From Chlorocebus sabaeus (lineage: Eukaryota; Chordata; Mammalia; Primates; Cercopithecidae): a stretch of 64,000 nucleotides of DNA. Location: contig NC_132916.1 of NCBI RefSeq assembly GCF_047675955.1, positions 67,697,481 to 67,761,480 of the forward strand, given 5' to 3'. Position numbers and translations under genes: made by a program. Below the pieces are notes generated by a model, which saw only the letters and a list, made by a program, of their open reading frames with translations, was not told the DNA's origin and searched no databases. Below, one piece after another: positions 24,800 to 37,032 of this stretch (the first letter of the stretch is position 1; every line of letters starts with the position of its first letter).

Positions 24800-25752
24800 G
24801 TACTTCAAACTCTAGGACAACCTCTGACAAAAATTTTAAAAAGTATAGTTGATATGGTAAGAGATGAGAAAAAATGGCATAATATAAAAAGCTCAATCAA
24901 AATCAGAAAATCAGAAAAACAGTGGAAAACCGGAAAAAAAAAAAAAAGGAACAAAGCACAAGGGCAATGAATAGATACTATTCACAAATGAGACAGATAT
25001 TAATCCAACTATATAAATAATAAATTTAAACTTGAATAGTCTAAATATACTAATTAAAAGACAGAGACTGTCAGAGTAGATAAAAAACAAGAACGAACCA
25101 TATACTGTATATGAGAAACCCACTTTAAACATAATGATACAGATAAATTAATATGAAGGAATAGAGAAAGATATACCATGCTAACACTAGTCAAGAGGAA
25201 GCTGAAGTAGCTATATTAATCTCAGACAAAGCAGACTTCAGAACAATAAAAATGATCAGGAATAAGAAGGTATACTACATAATGGTAAAGGGGTCAATTC
25301 TCCAAGAAGACATAACAGCCCTGAATGTACATGCACCTAACAAAAAAGTATTAAAATACATGAGCCAAAAATTGACAGAATTTCTAGGAGAAATAAATAA
25401 ATCCACTATTTTAGTTGGGGAAGTCAACAATCTTCTATCACTAATTGATAGATCCAGTAGGCAGGAAATAAGTAATGATATAATTGAACCAAACAGCACC
25501 ATCAATCACCTAGATCTTATTGACACTTATAGAATACTTCCTCCAACAACAGCAGAATACATATCCTTCTTAAGCTCATACAGAACAGTCACCAAGATAG
25601 AACAAATTCTCTGTTATAAAACACCCCTTAACAAATTTAAAAGAATAGAACTCATATGAAGTATGCTCTGAGATCACAATGGAATTAAACTAGAAACTGA
25701 TAACAGGAAACTAGCTAGAAAATTGCAAAATATTTGGAGATTAAACAACACA
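24800..25752 (+). mobile_element. Old L1 (sense), ORF2 endonuclease region, left part
   Basis: GTAGCTATATTAATCTCAGAC leads into a 135-codon frame (25252-25659) that matches the endonuclease part of L1 ORF2p. The element is split at 25752 by an L1PA and continues at 27216. Confidence 0.85.
25252..25659 (+). pseudogene. L1 ORF2 endonuclease fragment
   Basis: This open frame of 135 codons corresponds to the N-terminal endonuclease domain of an old L1 ORF2p, with the INHLDLIDTYR and TVTKIEQIL blocks still clear. It lacks the domain's beginning and the downstream reverse transcriptase is degraded and interrupted by the L1PA insertion. The start Met is internal. No function is expected. Confidence 0.85.
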
Positions 25753-27226
25753 CTTTTTTCTTTTTCTTTTTTATTTTTGTAATTTTTTTCATCAACGTTT
25801 AATTTCCAGGGTACATGTGCAGGATGTGCAGGTTTGTTACACAGGTAAACATGTCGTTGTGATTTGCTGTGCAAATCAACCCATCACCTAGGTATTAAGC
25901 CCAGCATCCGTCAGCTATTCTTCCTGATGCTTTCTCTCTCCCCACCCCCTTAACAAGCCCCTGTGTGTGTTGTTCCTCACCATGTGTCCATGTATTCTCA
26001 TCGTTCCTCTCCCACTTATAAGTGAGAACATACGGTGTTTGGTTTTCCATTCCTACGTTAGTTTGTTGAGGATAATGGCTCCCAACTTCATCCATGTCCC
26101 TGCAAAGGATGTGATCCCATTCCTTTTTATGGCTGCATAGTATTCCATAATGTATATGTACCACATTTTCTTTATCTAGTCTATCACTGATGGACATCTG
26201 GGTTGATTTTGTGTCTTTGCCATTGTGAATAGTGCTGCAATGAACACATGCACGCACATATCCTTATAATAGAATGATTTATAAACCTTTGGGTGTATAC
26301 CCAATAACGGGATTTCAGGGTCAAATGATATTTCTGCTTCTAGATCTTTGAGCAATCGTCACACTTCCACAATGATTGAACTTTCACATTCCCACCAATA
26401 GTGTAAAAGCGTTCCTTTTCTTCCACGACCTTGCTAGCATCTGTTGTTTTTTGACTTTTTAATAATAGCCATCCTGACTGGCATGAGATGGTATCTCATT
26501 GTGGTTTTGATTTGCATTTTTCTCTCTCTCTCTCTGTCTTTTTTTTAAGACCAAGTCTCATTCTGTTACCCAGGCTGGAGTGTATTGCTGTGATCTCAGT
26601 TCACTGTAACCTCTGCCTCCCGGGTTCAAGTGATCCTCCTGCTTCAGCCTCCGAAGTAGCTAGGATTATAAGCATGTCCATGATGCCCAGCTAATTTTCA
26701 TTAGACACAGGGTTTTGCCATGTTTGCCAGGCTAGTCTTGAACTCCTGACCTCAAGTGAGCCACCTGCCTTGGCCTCCCAAAGTGCTGGGATTACAGGCG
26801 AGAGACACTGGGCCCAGCCTGCATTTCTCTAATGATCAGTGATGTTGAGCCGTTTTGCATATGTTTGCTGGCTGCATGAATGTCTTCTTTTGAGAGGTGT
26901 CTGTTTATGTCCTTTGCCCACTTTTTAATTTTTTTTTTTTTTTGTAAATTTGTGTAAGTTCCTTGTAGACTCTGGAAATTAGACTTTTGTCAGATGGATA
27001 GATTGCAAAAAATTTCTCCCATTCTGTAGGTTGTCTGTTCACTCTGATGATAATTTCTTTTGCTGTGCAGAAGTTCTTTAGTTTAATTAGGCCCCATTTG
27101 TCAATATTTGCTTTTGTTGCAATTGTTTTTGGTGTTTTTGTAATGAAATCTTTGTCTGTGCCTATGTCCTGAAAGGTATTGCCTAGATTTTCTTCTAGAG
27201 TTTTTATAGTTTTCGTAAACAACACA
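25742..27226 (-). mobile_element. 5'-truncated L1PA (antisense) with 11-bp target-site duplication
   Basis: The duplication taaacaacaca is at 25742-25752 and 27216-27226. Between them is an L1 3' end in reverse: T-rich tail, 3' UTR (GTACATGTGCAGGATGTGC), ORF2 C-terminus to about 27210. The insertion is about 1.46 kb and itself holds an Alu. The host is an older sense L1, so the two are in opposite orientation. Confidence 0.92.
26536..26819 (-). mobile_element. Alu (antisense) nested in the L1PA
   Basis: The Alu interrupts the L1 at TTTGCATTT...TCTCT. The short sequence tgcattt(tt)ctct recurs on the right at 26820, marking the target site. A (TC)n tract at about 26521-26535 lies at the poly(T) side. 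The middle shows a deletion around the A-rich linker. Confidence 0.88.
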
Positions 27227-30200
27227 ATTCTAAACAACAAATGGGTCAAAGAAGAAATCTCAAGAGAAATTGAAAAATATTTTGAACTAAATAAAAAATG
27301 AAAGTACAACTTATCCAAATTTATGGAATGTAGGGAAAGCAGTGTTTAGGGTGACATTTATGGCATTAAATGCATACATTAGGGAAGAAGAGACACTTAA
27401 AATCAGTCAGTAATCTAACCCCTCACATTAGAAAATTAGAATAAGAAGAGCAAATTAAATACTAAGCAGAAGAAATAATAAAAATTAGAGTAGAAATCAA
27501 TGAAATGGAAAACAATAAAGAAAATCAGCAAACCAAAAGCTAATTCTTTCACAAGACAATCGATTTGGTAAGTCTGTAGTCCCACTAGTCAAGAAAAAAG
27601 AGAGAAGACACAAGTTACCAATATCACAAATGACAGAAGTCATCACTACTGATCCCATAGAGATTAAAATAATAATAAAGGAATATTATTAACAACTCTA
27701 TGCCCACAAATTTGATAACCCAAATGAAATATACAAACTCCTTGAAAGACACAGTATCAAAATTCACACAACCAGAAATAGACAATTTAAAGAGGCCTAT
27801 ATGTATTAGAGAAATTGAATAAATAATTAATATCTTCTAAAACAGAGGGAACCAGGCCAGGAGGAATCACTAGTACATCCTATGAAACATTTAAGGAATT
27901 AATGACACAAATTCTATACAATCTCTTCTATAAAATAGACGTAGAGAGACTACTTCTTAACTCATTCTATCAGGGCAATATTACTCTGATACCAAAACCA
28001 GAAAAAGACATTACGAGAAAAAAACAAACTACAGAGCAATAGCTCTCATGAATACAAGCAACGTTCCTCAACAAATTATTAGAAAATTGAACTCAACAAT
28101 GTAGAAAAAGAATTATACAACATGATCAAGTGGGATTTACTTGAGGTGTGCCATGCTTCTTCAACATTAAAAAATCAATTAATGTGATCTATCACATCAA
28201 CAAGTAAAAGAAAAGAAATCATATAATTATATAAATAGATACAGATAAAGCATTTCACATAATCCAACACTCATTCATAATAAAGACTTAGCAAACTGGG
28301 AATAGAGGTGAATGTCTTCAATTTGACAAAGAATAGCTTTAAAAAACATATAGCTAACATCATACTCAATGGTGAGAAACTAAATACTCTCTCCCTAAGA
28401 TCAAGAACATGACAATAATGTTCCCTCCCACCACTCCTATTCTATATTGTACTGGGAGTCCTAGCTAATTCAATAAGGTAAGAAAGAAAATAAAAGGTAT
28501 ACAGATCAGGAAGGAAGAAATAAAGCTGTTTTTGTTCACAGATATCATGATTGTGTACATAGAAAATCCCAACGAAGAAACCAAAAATCTCCTGGAACTT
28601 ATGGATGATTAAAATAACTGAAGGATACAAGATTAATAGACAAAAGTCTATTTTTTTCTATAAAACATCAATAAACGATTGGAATTGGAAAGCAAAAACA
28701 AAACACCATTTACATTAGCACCAAATAAATCAGATATTTAAGTACAAGTCTAATAAAATATGCATAAGATCTACATGAGGGAAACTACAAAATTCTGATG
28801 AAAGAATTCAGAGATCTAAATAAATTGTGAGATATTCGTGCTTATGGATAACAAGACTCGGTATTGTTAAAATGTCAGTTCTTTCCATTGTGCATACAGA
28901 TGTAATGCAATCCCAGTCAAATATCAGCAAGTTATTTTGGAAAGCTATGTCAAAGGTTGATATGAAAAGGCAAAAGAATCATAAAGCTAACACAAACAAA
29001 AGTTAGAGGACTGATACTACTTGAATTCAAAATACACTATATAGTCCTTAAAACAGCTGTAGTATTACAGAAAAAATAAATGCATCAATATCACAGAACA
29101 GAGAGCCCATAAATCGATATAAATATAGTCAACTGACCTTTGACAAAGAAGCAGAGGCAATATAATGGAGCAAAAATAGTCTTTTGAACAAATGATGCTG
29201 GAACAGTTGGACACCCATGTGGTAACAAAAATTAATCTGGACACAAACCTTACACCTTCACAAAAATTAACTCAAAATGGATCATAGACATAAATTTAAA
29301 ATGAAAAACTGCTTCTAGAAGATAACAACATCAAAGTGAGAAAATCAAGGTGACCTTGGGTTTGAAAATGAGTTTTTAGATAAGACACCAAACGCATGAT
29401 CCATGAAAAAAAAATTTAAGTGAGACTTTCTTAAAAGTTAACACTTCTCCTCTGCAAAAGACACTGTTAAGAAAATGATAAGCAAGTCATAGACTGGGAG
29501 AAAATATTTGCAAAACATATCTGTTGAAGAATTCATGTAGAAAATATACAATAAACTTTTAAAATAACAGTAAGAAAGCGAATCTAAGTTTAAAAAAGGC
29601 AAAAGATCTGAACAGACACCTCACCAAAAAAAAAAAGAAAGAAAGAAAAAGAAAAGCATTCAGATGGCAAATAAGCATACAAGGTACTCTACGTTATATC
29701 TCAGCAGCGAATTTCAAATTAAAATAACGATGAGATACTACTATATACTACTTACAGCAGCTAAAATTTGACATTGACAACACCAAGTGCTGATAAGGAT
29801 GTGGAGCAATAGGAACTCTCATTTTTTTCTCATGGGAATCCAAAATAGTACAGCCACTTTGGAAGAGAGTTTGGCAGATTCTTACAAAGCTGAAAATAAT
29901 CTTACCATTCTTACCATACGATCTGGCAATTGTGTTCCCTGGTGTTTATCCAAATGAACTGAAAGTTTACGTTCAAACAAAAACCTGAAAATAAATATTT
30001 ATTAATAAGCACCAAGACTTGGAAACAACCAAGATGTTCTTAAGTGAAGATATAAAGACACTGTGATACATCCGTAGAATGGAATTTAACTCAACAATGA
30101 AAACTAGTTAGTTATCAAGTCATAAAGAGACATGCAGGAAACTTAAATGTTGCTAAGTGAAAGAAGCTAGTAGGAAAAGGCTATATACTATATGATTCCA

Positions 30201-30645
30201 ACTATATGACATCTGGAAAAGACAACACAATAGAACAGTAATAAGGTCAGTGGTTTCCAAGGTCCCAGGGAAAGGGAGGGAGGGATGCAGAGCATAGGGG
30301 ACTTTTAGGGCATTCTGTATCATACTCTAGTAGTAAATATATGACATTATATATTTGTCCAAACCCTTAGAATTATACAACACAAACAGTGAACTCTAAT
30401 GTAAACTACGGACTTTAGTTAGTGATAATTCAATATGGTTCATTGGTTATAATAAATGTACCATACTAATTCAACAAATTGATATTAGGGTAAACTATGT
30501 AAGGTGGGGCAGTTGGTAGAGATGGAGTATATGGGAATATGGGAACTCTACTTTTTTCTCAATTTTTCTGTAAACCTAAAACTGCTCTAAAAATAGTTTA
30601 TTATTTCAAACAGAAAAGAAAAGAAGAAAAGAAAAGAAGCTACCC
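27227..30645 (+). mobile_element. Old L1 (sense), ORF2 to 3' end, right part
   Basis: ORF2 landmarks follow in order: AGTGTTTAGGGTGACATTTATG, CTCATTCTATCAGGGCAATA, CAATAGCTCTCATGAATAC, GTGGGATTTACTTGAGG, then the C-terminal AGGATGTGGAGCAATAGGAAC and finally a 3' UTR with an A-rich end at about 30609-30640. All frames are broken. It is an L1M-type copy, far older than the L1PA inserted in it. Confidence 0.85.
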
Positions 30646-30675
30646 TAATGAAAGTTTTAGACCCAGCTCTACTAC
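30640..30675 (+). mobile_element. MIR SINE, left half
   Basis: GTTTTAGACCCAGCTCTACTAC matches the MIR start (cf. the intact MIR at 32.3 kb). The element is interrupted by an LTR and resumes at 31627. Confidence 0.7.
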
Positions 30676-31622
30676 TGTTGCAGGATCTTTGAGGTGTTTT
30701 TCTGGCCAGAAACCTCTGTGGCCAGTGGAGCCTTTGCTTGAGTTCTTGTCCTGCGTCTGGGAAGAATGAGGTACCAGATAAGTGGAAGGTGAACAAGATG
30801 AAGAGCAGCTTTATTGAATGTTACAACAGCTTGGAGGAAACCCACAGTGGGTAGTTCCTCTCTGTAGACAGGTCATCTTGTGGGGTGTTCAGCTCTCAGC
30901 AGAGAGGAGGCCCTGGAGAGGGTGACTCCTCTCTGCCAGCAGGTCATCTAGTCATCTCCAGCTATCAGCTGAGAGGATAGCTCCTCTATGCAGCTGCTCC
31001 TCCCATCCTCTCTCCATCCTCTGCCCTCTGCCCTGCTCTGCCTGAGCTGGGGCTATTATGGACTTCAGAGGGGAGTAAGTGCATGCTGATTGGTCCATGG
31101 GTGGCCATGGGCGGACCCGGAGGAGGCACCACAAGTCCCCACTCCAGTCTACAGGACTGGCAGCCTGGCCCTCAGCCTTCAGGCCCTCCCTGGCTTGAAG
31201 GTGAGGCCTTACTGGGGACCCATCCCCTTCCGCCCAGGAATCTGTCTCCCCTGCCATTCATGGTCCGGGGGCTCAGTCCCAACCCCGCTCTGAGATTAGA
31301 GTGAGCACAAGGAGAGGAGAGAGACCATGCAGTGGGAGTGGACACCCCCGAGCCAACAGAAATTGAATGGGTGGGGCTTTTCCAGGACCCTGGGGATGCA
31401 GGCTGCAGAGATGTCCAGGTCCTGCACCTGGGAGGGCAGCCACAGCTGCACCCATGGAGCTCCTGCCCCACAAACTCGGAAGGGGCGGGACTCCCACTTG
31501 TCCCCGGCTCCTGCCGGCTCCGTGGATGGAATGGGACGCCCAGGTCTGCAGCTGCAGGTTGGGCAGCTGCAGCGGCACTCAGGAGGGCAGACCCTGCCTG
31601 CTCCCAGCCCCCGCTGTCATCA
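30676..31622 (-). mobile_element. ERV1-class solo LTR (antisense), 4-bp target-site duplication
   Basis: The 947-bp block starts TG (TGTTGCAGG) and ends CA (CTGTCATCA), with CTAC at 30672-30675 and 31623-31626. On its minus strand it has a polyadenylation signal (AATAAA, 30810-30815) and a CCAAT box near 31090. Length, 4-bp duplication and U5 sequence point to a class I LTR, but I cannot name the subfamily. The many GC-rich frames in it are chance. Confidence 0.75.
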
Positions 31623-31626
31623 CTAC

Positions 31627-31770
31627 CAACTGACTGTGACATTAGGAAAGTAATTTAACTCTTCTGAGCCTCAGTTTCATCATTTATAAAATGAAAGACC
31701 TGAACTAGGTGATCTCTAAGTTTTTCTCCAAAAAGAAGAGTTTTGTCATTCTGCATCTATCAATATAAAG
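31627..31770 (+). mobile_element. MIR SINE, right half
   Basis: TGACTGTGACATTAGGAAAG followed by CTCTTCTGAGCCTCAGTTTC and TAAAATGAAA is the MIR core, continuing the element cut at 30675. Confidence 0.8.
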
Positions 31771-32269
31771 GTGTCTGGCCCCTGATATATATTAACATAG
31801 AAAGAAAGAGGATTTTGAAAGGAAATAATTCATCAATTTAAGTAAAACTTAAAGGGACAACCGGCAAATTAAAATTTGCTTAACATTCCAGAAAATAAAT
31901 GAAAATGAATATAATTCTTGGATGACTCTAATGATGGAATATAATTTATGTGAAAGAAATAATGGGGAAATGGAGCATACATAGGAATTTGATGAAGCAT
32001 TCATTTCCAGAAGAAAGATAACATCAGATGGCTCAGATATCATAAAATAAAACGGCATTGCCAAATGATAACAAAAAGCTTGTCAATACATGGAAAGTCT
32101 ACAAAAATTATGAAATGATGTGTGACTCCTGGAATTCTTATCTAGAATTTTCTCAGACAATTATGTCTACAGAGATGCTGAAATATACTCGTTGTTTCTG
32201 CCTGATATGAATGTGAATCGGAATCTAGGAAAGGATATGCACTGACTACCTATCAAACAGCTCAGTGTA

Positions 32270-32481
32270 ACGTTTAAGAACGAAAATGCATGGGTTTCCT
32301 ATCCTAGCTCTGCCACTGACAGGTTGTGTGACTTTGGGCAGTCTATCTAATTTACTCTGTTCTTCCATTTCCTCTTTTGTAAAATGGAGATAATAGAAAC
32401 CATCCTCAAGGAGGATAAAACGAGTTAAAATCTGTAAAGTGTAAAGCTCAGAGCCTGACCCATAGTATTAGATGAGTGTTT

Positions 32482-32487
<6 letters not shown>
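32270..32487 (+). mobile_element. MIR SINE
   Basis: CTAGCTCTGCCACTGACAGG, TGTGTGACTTTGGGCAGTC, TTTGTAAAATGGAGATAATAG and GCCTGACCCATAGTATTAGA make up nearly a whole MIR, followed by an A26 run at 32489-32514. Confidence 0.88.
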
Positions 32488-32520
<33 letters not shown>

Positions 32521-32601
32521 GAATTTGAATCCTGGTCTCCTTAGGACTAGCCCACTATGTTATAATTCAGCACTTTTTATTTTATTTTATTTTATTCATT
32601 T

Positions 32602-32898
32602 ACTTTTTGAGACAGAGTCTGGCTCTGTCACCCAGACTGGAGTGCAGTGGTGTGATCTCAGCTCACTGCAACCTCTGCCTTTCGGGTTCAAGCGATTCTC
32701 CTGCCTCAGCCTCCCAAGTAGCTGGGATCTGGGATTATAGATATGTGTCAGCACGCCCAGCTAGTTTTTTGTATTTTTAGTAGGCATGAGGTTTCACCAT
32801 GTTGGCCAGGCTGGTCTGGAACTCCTGACCTCAAGCGATCCACCCACCTTGGCCTCTCAAAGTGCTGGGATTACAGGCGTGAGCCACCACACCCAGTC
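32602..32898 (-). mobile_element. Alu (antisense)
   Basis: A (TTTTA)n tail at 32577-32598, then TTTTGAGACAGAGTCTGGC to GAGCCACCACACCCAGTC. A small duplication of CTGGGAT lies at about 32721-32735. Confidence 0.93.
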
Positions 32899-32930
32899 AG
32901 TTCCGCACGTTTTTAAAGGGTATCAGAAAG

Positions 32931-33207
32931 ACCGGGCATAGTGTCTCACACCTGTAATCCCAGCATTTTGGGAGGCTGAAGTGGGTGGATTACCTGAGGT
33001 CAGGAGTTCAAGACCAGCCTGGGCAACATGGTGAAACTCCATCTTTACTAAAAATACAAAAATTAGCTTGGCGCAGTGGTGGATGCCTGTAATCCCAGCT
33101 ACTCAGGAAGCTGAGGCAGGAGAATCACTTGAGCCTAGGAGGCAAAGGCTGCAGTGAGCCGAGACTACACCATTGTACTCCCACCTGGGCGACAGAGCCA
33201 GACTCCA

Positions 33208-33208
<1 letters not shown>
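32931..33208 (+). mobile_element. Alu (sense) with (CA)n tail
   Basis: ACCGGGCATAGTGTCTCACACC to GACAGAGCCAGACTCCATCA. The usual poly(A) is replaced by a CA repeat that joins the next Alu. Confidence 0.93.

Positions 33209-33245
<37 letters not shown>
33209..33245 (+). repeat. (CA)n microsatellite between two Alus
   Basis: A 37-bp perfect CA run forms the tail of the upstream Alu and abuts the start of the next. Confidence 0.95.
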
Positions 33246-33247
<2 letters not shown>

Positions 33248-33547
33248 CAGGTTCAGTGGCTCATGCCTGCAATCCCAGCACTTTGGGAGGTCGAGGTGGG
33301 CAGATCACGAGGTCAAGAGATTGAGATCATCCTGGCCAACATGGCGAAACCCCGTCACTACCAAAAGTACAAAAATTAGCCGGGCGTGATGGCGGGTGCC
33401 TGTAGTCCCAGCTACTCAGGAGGCTGATGCAGAATTGCTTGAACCCGTAAGGTGGAGGTTGCAGGGAGCAGACATCATGCCACTGCACTCCAGCCTGGCA
33501 ACAGAATGAGACTCTGTCTCATTTAAAAAAAAAAAAAAAAAAAAAAA
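33246..33547 (+). mobile_element. Alu (sense)
   Basis: GCCAGGTTCAGTGGCTCATGC to AATGAGACTCTGTCTCATTT and a pure A tail. It follows head-to-tail on the Alu at 32931. Confidence 0.94.
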
Positions 33548-35360
33548 GATACCAGGAAATAGCCCCACATAGCTCTTTGACCTACCAGTTTGTTGTACGT
33601 AAGAGAACACTGTACTCCATTGGCTTAAACAAATAGGGGGTTGTTTTTCTTAAATCACAAGAAGTCTGGAAGGAGGTCACTGCCCATTTGGTTCAGCAGG
33701 TTATCTATATAAGGGCAAATAACTCTGAAATTCTCTGTTCTTTCTCTCATGCTTACAAGATGGCAACTGTACCTCCAGCCATGATATGCACAGTGAATTC
33801 AAAAAACAGGGAAAGGAAAGGACTACACTAGTAAAATATTTCTCAGCAGTCCTTCCAGCAGATTCTGACTTGACTCAGAATCATGGCTTGGCCCAGCCAC
33901 CTCATTGTATTCCAGGTAATCTTCCAAACGGCCTGGTGGGTCTGATCATCTTCTACAGCCAGAGCCTAGACATTAGTGATGTGAGCCATTCATCTGCTTT
34001 GACAGGTGAATTTTTGAGGGGAATGGAAACTGGATGCTCAGCTCCTGTGGGAACAAGGTGTCAGAACAAGCTTTGGTTCTGACAGGTCTGCTAAGGTCTT
34101 CCCTCGGGTGAGGAAAGCTGGAGTTCTGTGGGCTCTCAGTTGGCTAGTTTCACAGATAATTAAAACTGGCTTTTGGCATTTGGCAGGGCAGCTTGATGCT
34201 GACATCTTTCATGGCGAATCCCATGTCTCCTGAAAACAAAATAATGGTGCTTAGTTTAATTTTGTTGCACTCCTCTTTTGTGCTGGATGTTTATTATGCC
34301 AGTTTCTAAAACTGACTTTCAACTAGCTCTGTGGATGACTAACACAGGGGCCCAATAAATGGACTGCAGGCATTTTAGCTGCCTTTAATTCAAAGGAAAA
34401 AGTTACTTAATATGGTAAGAAGTATCAACCCGTCCTATCATCCCTGCATTCCACATTTCTGTAATACTGCTTTGTGCAGAGGCTATCAATTTCCCCAAAG
34501 CCTTGCCTTCTATGGACAGAGTCTGGGTACAAAGAGGATAGTTTAATTAGCTGCTTCACTTATCTCAAACTATTGGGAAATAAGCTTTCCATCTTACACA
34601 AGAGAGGGAATCCCCGCTGATAACTGCCTCATCTATGCATTGGCTACTTAGATGTGAAGAGCATCCCAGGGCAGTTCCTATTATATGGGGGATGGTCACT
34701 GTGCAGGAATACCCAAGGATTGAGTTGCCATAGATATCTTGAGAAGATGCCACGATTGCATTTAGTATAACGTGAAAGTGCTTTCTAGATGGCAGAGTAC
34801 TATGCAAATATAGGCATTATTATAGAATTTCAACCAGAGCTGGCCCTTGGAAGATGAGTAGAATTTCAGCAGATGGAGAAGGTAATATGAATCATTAGTG
34901 CTTGAGGGGTGTGGAAGAGTAAAAGTAAATGCTGAGTTTTGGGAGAAAATATGTATTCCTATAATAATGGAATGCATAATTATTTAGAAAGACGCAGTTA
35001 CAGAAGTTGAAAAATGGGGTTAAGGTCAGCCAAATCACAGATGATGTTGAATGCCATTCTGAGAGAGTGACATTTCCTGCAGGTCATGGGAAATCACTGA
35101 CAATTTTTGAGGAGAGAAGTAATCTATATTTCAGGAATATAATCCTAGTGGTAGTGATAAGGGTGACATGGAGATGCAAAAGTGGAGTCAGTAAGACCAC
35201 CTACAGAGCTTACACAATAACAACAGCAACAACAGCAGGAAAAATAGACATGAAGTTTCAAATTGGAGAAACGTTGCAGAGAACAAATTACTGGAATTAC
35301 ACTATTGATGGGAAATTGTGGTAGCAACTGTTAGTGGTCTCCCAATATCTACTTTCTCTC
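33548..35360. other. Non-coding stretch, no gene recognised
   Basis: Mostly unique-looking DNA. Several short frames exist (for example 33786-34082 and 35007-35324) but none shows a family or splice structure I can support. A (CAA)n-like stretch lies at 35215-35240. Confidence 0.5.
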
Positions 35361-35361
35361 T

Positions 35362-35596
35362 TGTATTACTCTGCTTGGGCTGCCACAACAAAGTACCACA
35401 AACCAGGTGGCTGAAGTGACAGAAACATACTGTCTCCCAGTTCTGGAGGATATACCTCTGAAATTAAAGTGTCAGTGAGGTAAGTTATATGTGGTGGCTG
35501 GGCGGCAGAATCTGTTCCACGCCTCTCTCCTCGCTCCTAGTGACAGCTGGCAGTCCTTGGTGTTTCTCCCAGGACTTCTGTCTCCCAGGTGCTTCT
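35362..35596 (-). mobile_element. MLT1-type LTR, left part
   Basis: TGTATTACTCTGCTTGGGC, ACAAAGTACCACAAACCAGG and CCCAGTTCTGGAGGATATAC read the reverse complement of an MLT1 LTR. It is interrupted by the pyrimidine tract and Alu that follow, then resumes at about 36042. Confidence 0.8.
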
Positions 35597-35730
35597 GTCT
35601 TCTTTTCTTTTTTCTCTTTCTTTTCTGTTTCTTTTCTCCCCTCCTCCTCCTCTTTCTCCTTCTCCTTCTGCTTCTTCTTCCTCCTCTTCTCTCTCTCTCT
35701 CTCCTTCTCTCTCTCTCTCTCTCCTTCTTT
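35597..35730. repeat. (CT/CTT)n pyrimidine tract, expanded Alu tail
   Basis: About 130 bp of CT, CTT and CCT units directly precede the antisense Alu body in the place of its poly(T), so it is most simply a diverged and expanded Alu tail. Poly-Arg and poly-Ser frames through it are chance. Confidence 0.85.
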
Positions 35731-36000
35731 TGACAGAGTCTCACTTTGTCACCCAGTCTGGAGTGCAGTGGTGCAAAACCAACTCACTGCAGCTTCCACC
35801 TTCTGGCCTGAAGCAATCCTCCGACTTCGGGACTCCTGCCTCAGTCCCAAGTAGCTGGAACTGCAGGCAAGTGCCACCACACTCGGTTACTTTTGGTAAT
35901 TTTTGTAGAGATGGTCTCCAACTCCTGAGATCAGGCAATTCCCACCCATCTCAGCCTCACAAAGTGCTGGGATTGAAGGTGTGAACTATCACACCTGGCT
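35731..36000 (-). mobile_element. Alu (antisense), diverged, nested in MLT1
   Basis: TGACAGAGTCTCACTTTGTC to GAACTATCACACCTGGCT, with internal deletions. GTTTT units at 36007-36040 follow. Confidence 0.9.
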
Positions 36001-36040
36001 TTTCCTGTTTTTTTGTTTTGTTTTGTTTTTTTGTTTTTGT

Positions 36041-36211
36041 TTTATAAGGACACCAGTCATATTAAATAAGGGACTCACCTTAATTTAGTATGATGTCGTC
36101 TTGACTAATTATATCTGCAATATCCCTGTTTTCAAATAACGCCATATTCTGAGGTACTGGGTACTAGAACTTCAACATATCTTGTTGGGGGACACAATTC
36201 AATCCATGAAA
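36041..36211 (-). mobile_element. MLT1-type LTR, right part
   Basis: TTATAAGGACACCAGTCATA, GTCTTGACTAATTATATCTGC and GGGGGACACAATTCAATCC complete the LTR begun at 35362. Confidence 0.8.
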
Positions 36212-36984
36212 TCTCATTTCCATGCTAATGGAATTCTGATTTCCAGCTGGCACATTTCCACCCAGAAACGAGGCTGCTCTTCCCAGCTGTAGCCACATGG
36301 ATAAATGCGGGTCAAAAAAGTGAAGGTGGAAGTGTTGTGTGACAGTATCTTCTGCAAACCTTCCTTAAGGGTAAGTGTACATGCCCCTTTTGACTCGTCT
36401 TCACGTTTTCCTCCACCCTGCTTTAAGAAATAGAGTTGTCAATTCCAGCCAAAGTAGCCTTAACTCTTACAAATGAGGAGAAGGGCTTCAGTAGGATGTG
36501 AAAGTGGGCCTGCCAGGGTCCTGCAGACATTGTGGGTAAGACATTCACAGGGCACTCTTTCAAACAAATAATCCAGAAATCCCAACTGCAGCCCATAAGC
36601 TGACTCTAGCACAAAGGTGGGCATTTTTTAATTCCTATTTTTGGCTGACAACATTTTGAAATATTTGAATGGAAATGTCTTTACTAAAGAATAAATGGCA
36701 TTTGCTCCAGTTTTTCAGAGACTCAATCATGCCCTATTACCTTACATCTAGATTTACTTAATTACGATACATGCCTGATCTTTAACGAATTTGATTATCA
36801 TATCCTCTAAATATTCAGCACTTATTTAGAACAGAGGCTGAAGGCTTCTATTCTAGAAAGATCTAGAAGGATTGGAGAAGGTCGGTCCTCTGGTAGTGGC
36901 GTCCACCTCTTCTCTACTACCCAGAGCAATTTAGCTCTGCTCCAACTCCTAAATACTTCACTCAGCAAAACAAAACCTGTACAA
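36212..36984. other. Non-coding stretch, no gene recognised
   Basis: No repeat or gene identified. Confidence 0.45.
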
Positions 36985-37032
36985 TTACTCACATGACAGC
37001 AGCAGTCCTTGGGATTCCTGGGCTCATCATTC
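36985..37032 (-). mobile_element. MLT1-type LTR fragment, left of LTR12C
   Basis: AGTCCTTGGGATTCCTGGGC and the TCATCATTC end join across the LTR12C to CAATCTCTGTCTTTGCC at 38426, which restores an MLT1-like order. Confidence 0.65.

Noticed and set aside
30952..31658. Cluster of overlapping 60-156-codon frames near 31 kb
   Set aside because: They lie in all frames of an LTR (30676-31622), with no conserved protein.
33208..33245. Repeat array as a CRISPR or satellite
   Set aside because: It is a plain CA dinucleotide Alu tail. No spacer-repeat structure exists anywhere in the window.
35472..35854. Arg-rich and Phe/Ser-rich frames
   Set aside because: Translations of the CT-rich tract and antisense Alu.
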